Positions 6,560-8,405 of a DNA stretch of 8,405 nt are shown here, piece after piece. Every line of letters begins with the position of its first letter. Position 1 is the stretch's first letter. Under the pieces are notes generated by a model. The model was not told the DNA's origin. It saw nothing but the letters and a program-made list of their open reading frames with translations, and made no database searches. The DNA lies in the NCBI GenBank assembly GCA_017965685.1, contig JAGCPM010000062.1, positions 1-8,405 of the forward strand, in the 5' to 3' direction. Source of the DNA: Kiritimatiellia bacterium. GTDB lineage: Bacteria; Verrucomicrobiota; Kiritimatiellia; RFP12; UBA1067. The translations under genes and the position numbers were made by a program.

Positions 6560-7047
6560 AGAAACGCGCGTCCATCTATGGCTATATGCGGCTCATCCGG
6601 CACAAGATCGTGCGGGAGCAGCTTCCGCCGGAAACTATAGCGGCCGGATGGGCGCTCGGGATTTTCATCGGTTGCGCAGTGCCCTTCGGCATGCAGCTCA
6701 TAATCGCCGTGCCGCTCGCAATCATGATGAAGGTCTCCAAGCTCGGCGCCACAATCGGAACCTTCATAACGAACCCTGTCTCAATCTTCTTCATCTACCC
6801 CGCACAGACATTCATCGTCAACAAGATCCTCTTCGGCGGCACGCTGACCTACTCCAAGCTCGCCGAAACCCAGTGGTGCTGGGGCGCGGTGAGGAAACTC
6901 GGCGCGGAGGTGATGGCATCCTTCTTTCTCGGCGGAATGTTCCTCGCGATAGTATTGACCCCCATAGCCTACTTCATCGTGAAGCAGATAGTCGTCCGCC
7001 ACAGGCGGCGCGTCGCGGCGAAAACGGCGGAAACCTCGAAAATCTAG
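6556..7047 (+). CDS. DUF2062 family inner-membrane protein
   Basis: A 163-residue membrane protein. It shows the DUF2062 pattern: a short basic N-terminus, then PPETIAAGWALGIFIGCAVPFGMQ (as PPETIAAGWALGIFIG plus VPFGMQ, residues 24-47) and TFITNPVSIFFIYP with the conserved Asn73-Pro74. Hydrophobic spans lie at about residues 31-58, 68-90 and 118-146, and a basic tail (HRRRVAAK) probably faces the cytoplasm. The function of the family is not known to me. The start is the ATG at 6556, which overlaps the DUF1015 stop by 4 nt; the upstream in-frame ATG at 6511 lies well inside the DUF1015 gene and is less likely. Only GAG at 6551-6553 resembles a ribosome site, which fits translational coupling. 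mutS begins 1 nt after the stop. Confidence 0.82.
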   Translation: MKKRASIYGYMRLIRHKIVREQLPPETIAAGWALGIFIGCAVPFGMQLIIAVPLAIMMKVSKLGATIGTFITNPVSIFFIYPAQTFIVNKILFGGTLTYSKLAETQWCWGAVRKLGAEVMASFFLGGMFLAIVLTPIAYFIVKQIVVRHRRRVAAKTAETSKI

Positions 7048-7048
7048 A

Positions 7049-8405
7049 ATGTCTGTAGAATCCACGCTAACGCCGATGCAGCGGCAGTACCTGGCCCTCA
7101 AGCGGGAAGTCCAGCCCGGCGCGATACTGATGTTCCGCCTCGGCGACTTCTACGAAATGTTCGGCGAGGACGCCATCGTCGCCTCGCCCATCCTCGGCGC
7201 CACGCTCACGCAGCGCAACGGACAGCCCATGTGCGGCGTCCCCTACCACGCCCTTTCATCCTACCTCGCGAAACTCATCCGCGCCGGAAAGACGGCCGCC
7301 CTCGTAGACCAGGTCGAGGACCCGAAGACTGCGAAAGGCCTCGTGAGGCGCGAGATAACGCGCATCGTCACCCCGGGAACCGTCACTGAGGACGGCCTTC
7401 TCGACGAGACCGTAAACACCTACATCGCCGCCTGCCGCAACAACTCCCTCGCGATGCTCGACCTTTCCACAGGCGAATTCTTCGGCGAGGAGTTCGCCTC
7501 GAAGGAGGCCCTCGACGAGGCAATGGAGCGATACTCCCCGGCCGAGACCGTGCGCGAGGACGAATCAAACCAGTGGACCTTTTCCTGCGATACCGCCCTC
7601 GATACCCTCACGCGGCATTTCAAGGTGATGTCCCTCGACGGCTTCGGACTTTCCGGCAAACCCGATATCGTCTCCGCCGCGGGCGCCTTGATATACTACG
7701 TCGGCTCCACACTTCGCCACCCGCTCGCCCACGTGAGGAAGATATCCGTAAGGCGCGGCGGCGATTTCCTGATGGTGGATGCCGGCACGATCCGCCATCT
7801 GCAGCTAATCCCTTGCCCCGGCATAGACAGGCAAGCCTCCCTTCTCGGCGTCCTTGATGTCACCAAGACCCCCATGGGAGCTCGCACGCTGCGCGGCTGG
7901 GTGCAGCGGCCCCTCTCGTCGGCAACGGCAATCAACACGCGGCTCGATGCGGTGGAAACGTTCACCCGGGATAGATCTTGCCTATCGCGGTTGAGGAAAC
8001 TCCTCTCGGGCGTGCGCGATCTGGAGCGCCTTGTGCAGAAGGTCGATTCCGCGCGCGCCAATCCGCGCGACCTCCGCGCGCTAGCCGCTTCCCTCGCGCC
8101 GATTCCGGAGATTCTCGAAGAAATGCCGCAAGGCGTCTCCACGGGACCTGTCGCCGCAGAGGACGAAATCGTGAAACTCCTTTCGCGCGCAATCGCCGAG
8201 GAGCCGCCCGCCATGATGAACGACGGCGGCTACATAGCCGAAGGCTACGACCCCGCCCTCGACGAGCAGCGCTCACTCGCGCGCGACGGCCATGCATGGC
8301 TCGCGAAATATCAGGCCGACGAACAAGCCCGTACTGGCATCGCAAAGCTCAAGGTCCGCCACGTCTCAACATTCGGCTTCGTCATCGAAATTCCGAAAGG
8401 CTCCG
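7049..8405 (+). CDS. mutS: DNA mismatch repair protein MutS, 5' part (runs off the window)
   Basis: MutS finds mismatched bases and small loops and starts mismatch repair with MutL. The window holds the first 452 residues of a protein that is usually about 850 long. The mismatch-binding domain comes first and has the Phe-x-Glu motif in LGDFYEMF (Phe34, Glu36), which wedges into the mismatch and marks the MutS1 class rather than MutS2. The segment QPMCGVPYHALSSYLAKLI and the EDP...VRREITRIVTPGT stretch are typical of the same domain. The connector domain follows (for example AMLDLSTGEF), then the core with TKTPMGARTLRGWVQRPL. The window ends in the clamp/core return segment IAKLKVRHVSTFGFVIEIPKG. 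The ATPase domain with its Walker motifs lies beyond the edge. The ATG at 7049 comes 1 nt after the DUF2062 stop without a clear ribosome site, so coupled translation is likely. No frameshift is seen in the part present. Confidence 0.96.
   Translation, partial: MSVESTLTPMQRQYLALKREVQPGAILMFRLGDFYEMFGEDAIVASPILGATLTQRNGQPMCGVPYHALSSYLAKLIRAGKTAALVDQVEDPKTAKGLVRREITRIVTPGTVTEDGLLDETVNTYIAACRNNSLAMLDLSTGEFFGEEFASKEALDEAMERYSPAETVREDESNQWTFSCDTALDTLTRHFKVMSLDGFGLSGKPDIVSAAGALIYYVGSTLRHPLAHVRKISVRRGGDFLMVDAGTIRHLQLIPCPGIDRQASLLGVLDVTKTPMGARTLRGWVQRPLSSATAINTRLDAVETFTRDRSCLSRLRKLLSGVRDLERLVQKVDSARANPRDLRALAASLAPIPEILEEMPQGVSTGPVAAEDEIVKLLSRAIAEEPPAMMNDGGYIAEGYDPALDEQRSLARDGHAWLAKYQADEQARTGIAKLKVRHVSTFGFVIEIPKGS

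Overview
The window is a dense, almost fully coding stretch of a GC-rich bacterial genome. All genes I accept lie on the + strand. Nine are supported: argJ, a tolB-like gene, gatC, gatA, a cyclophilin-type peptidyl-prolyl isomerase, a secreted repeat protein, a DUF1015 gene, a DUF2062 gene and the 5' part of mutS, which runs off the right edge. TolB and a Sec-exported surface-repeat protein point to a Gram-negative (diderm) cell. The GatCA pair points to indirect, transamidation-based charging of tRNA-Gln and/or tRNA-Asn. The GC-rich coding style, the AT-rich 'MKNEELRMKN' repeat at the argJ/tolB border and a protein resembling the LA_2272-type surface repeat family would fit a PVC-group lineage such as Kiritimatiellota, Lentisphaerota or Verrucomicrobiota. 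That placement is a low-confidence inference.

Layout: Block 1 (1-4693) is argJ > tolB-like > gatC > gatA > ppi. The genes are tightly packed: tolB and gatC overlap by 4 nt in an ATGA junction, gatC and gatA are about 10 nt apart, and 27 nt precede ppi. No terminator or internal promoter is evident, so this looks like a mixed housekeeping operon (arginine synthesis, envelope integrity, tRNA amidation, protein folding) with no obvious shared pathway. gatB is not in the window. Block 2 begins with the only convincing promoter in the window (TTGCAA, 17-nt spacer, TATAAT at 4698-4726) and a strong AAGGAG ribosome site. It continues through the secreted repeat protein (4757-5347), DUF1015 (5366-6559), DUF2062 (6556-7047, another ATGA overlap) and mutS (7049 to the edge, 1 nt after the DUF2062 stop). 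This block could be a single transcript.

Most of the content is ordinary core metabolism and repair. Two places deserve a second look. The first is a cytosine-free array of GAAGAAT heptanucleotide repeats that begins at the argJ stop and appears to supply the ribosome-binding site and start codons of the tolB-like gene. The second is the small exported protein built from eight G-F-Q-x-G-type units with 14- or 16-residue spacing. I found no CRISPR array, tRNA, rRNA, insertion sequence, phage gene or clear defence system. No gene-free stretch exceeds 300 bases; the longest gap is about 63 bases (4694-4756).
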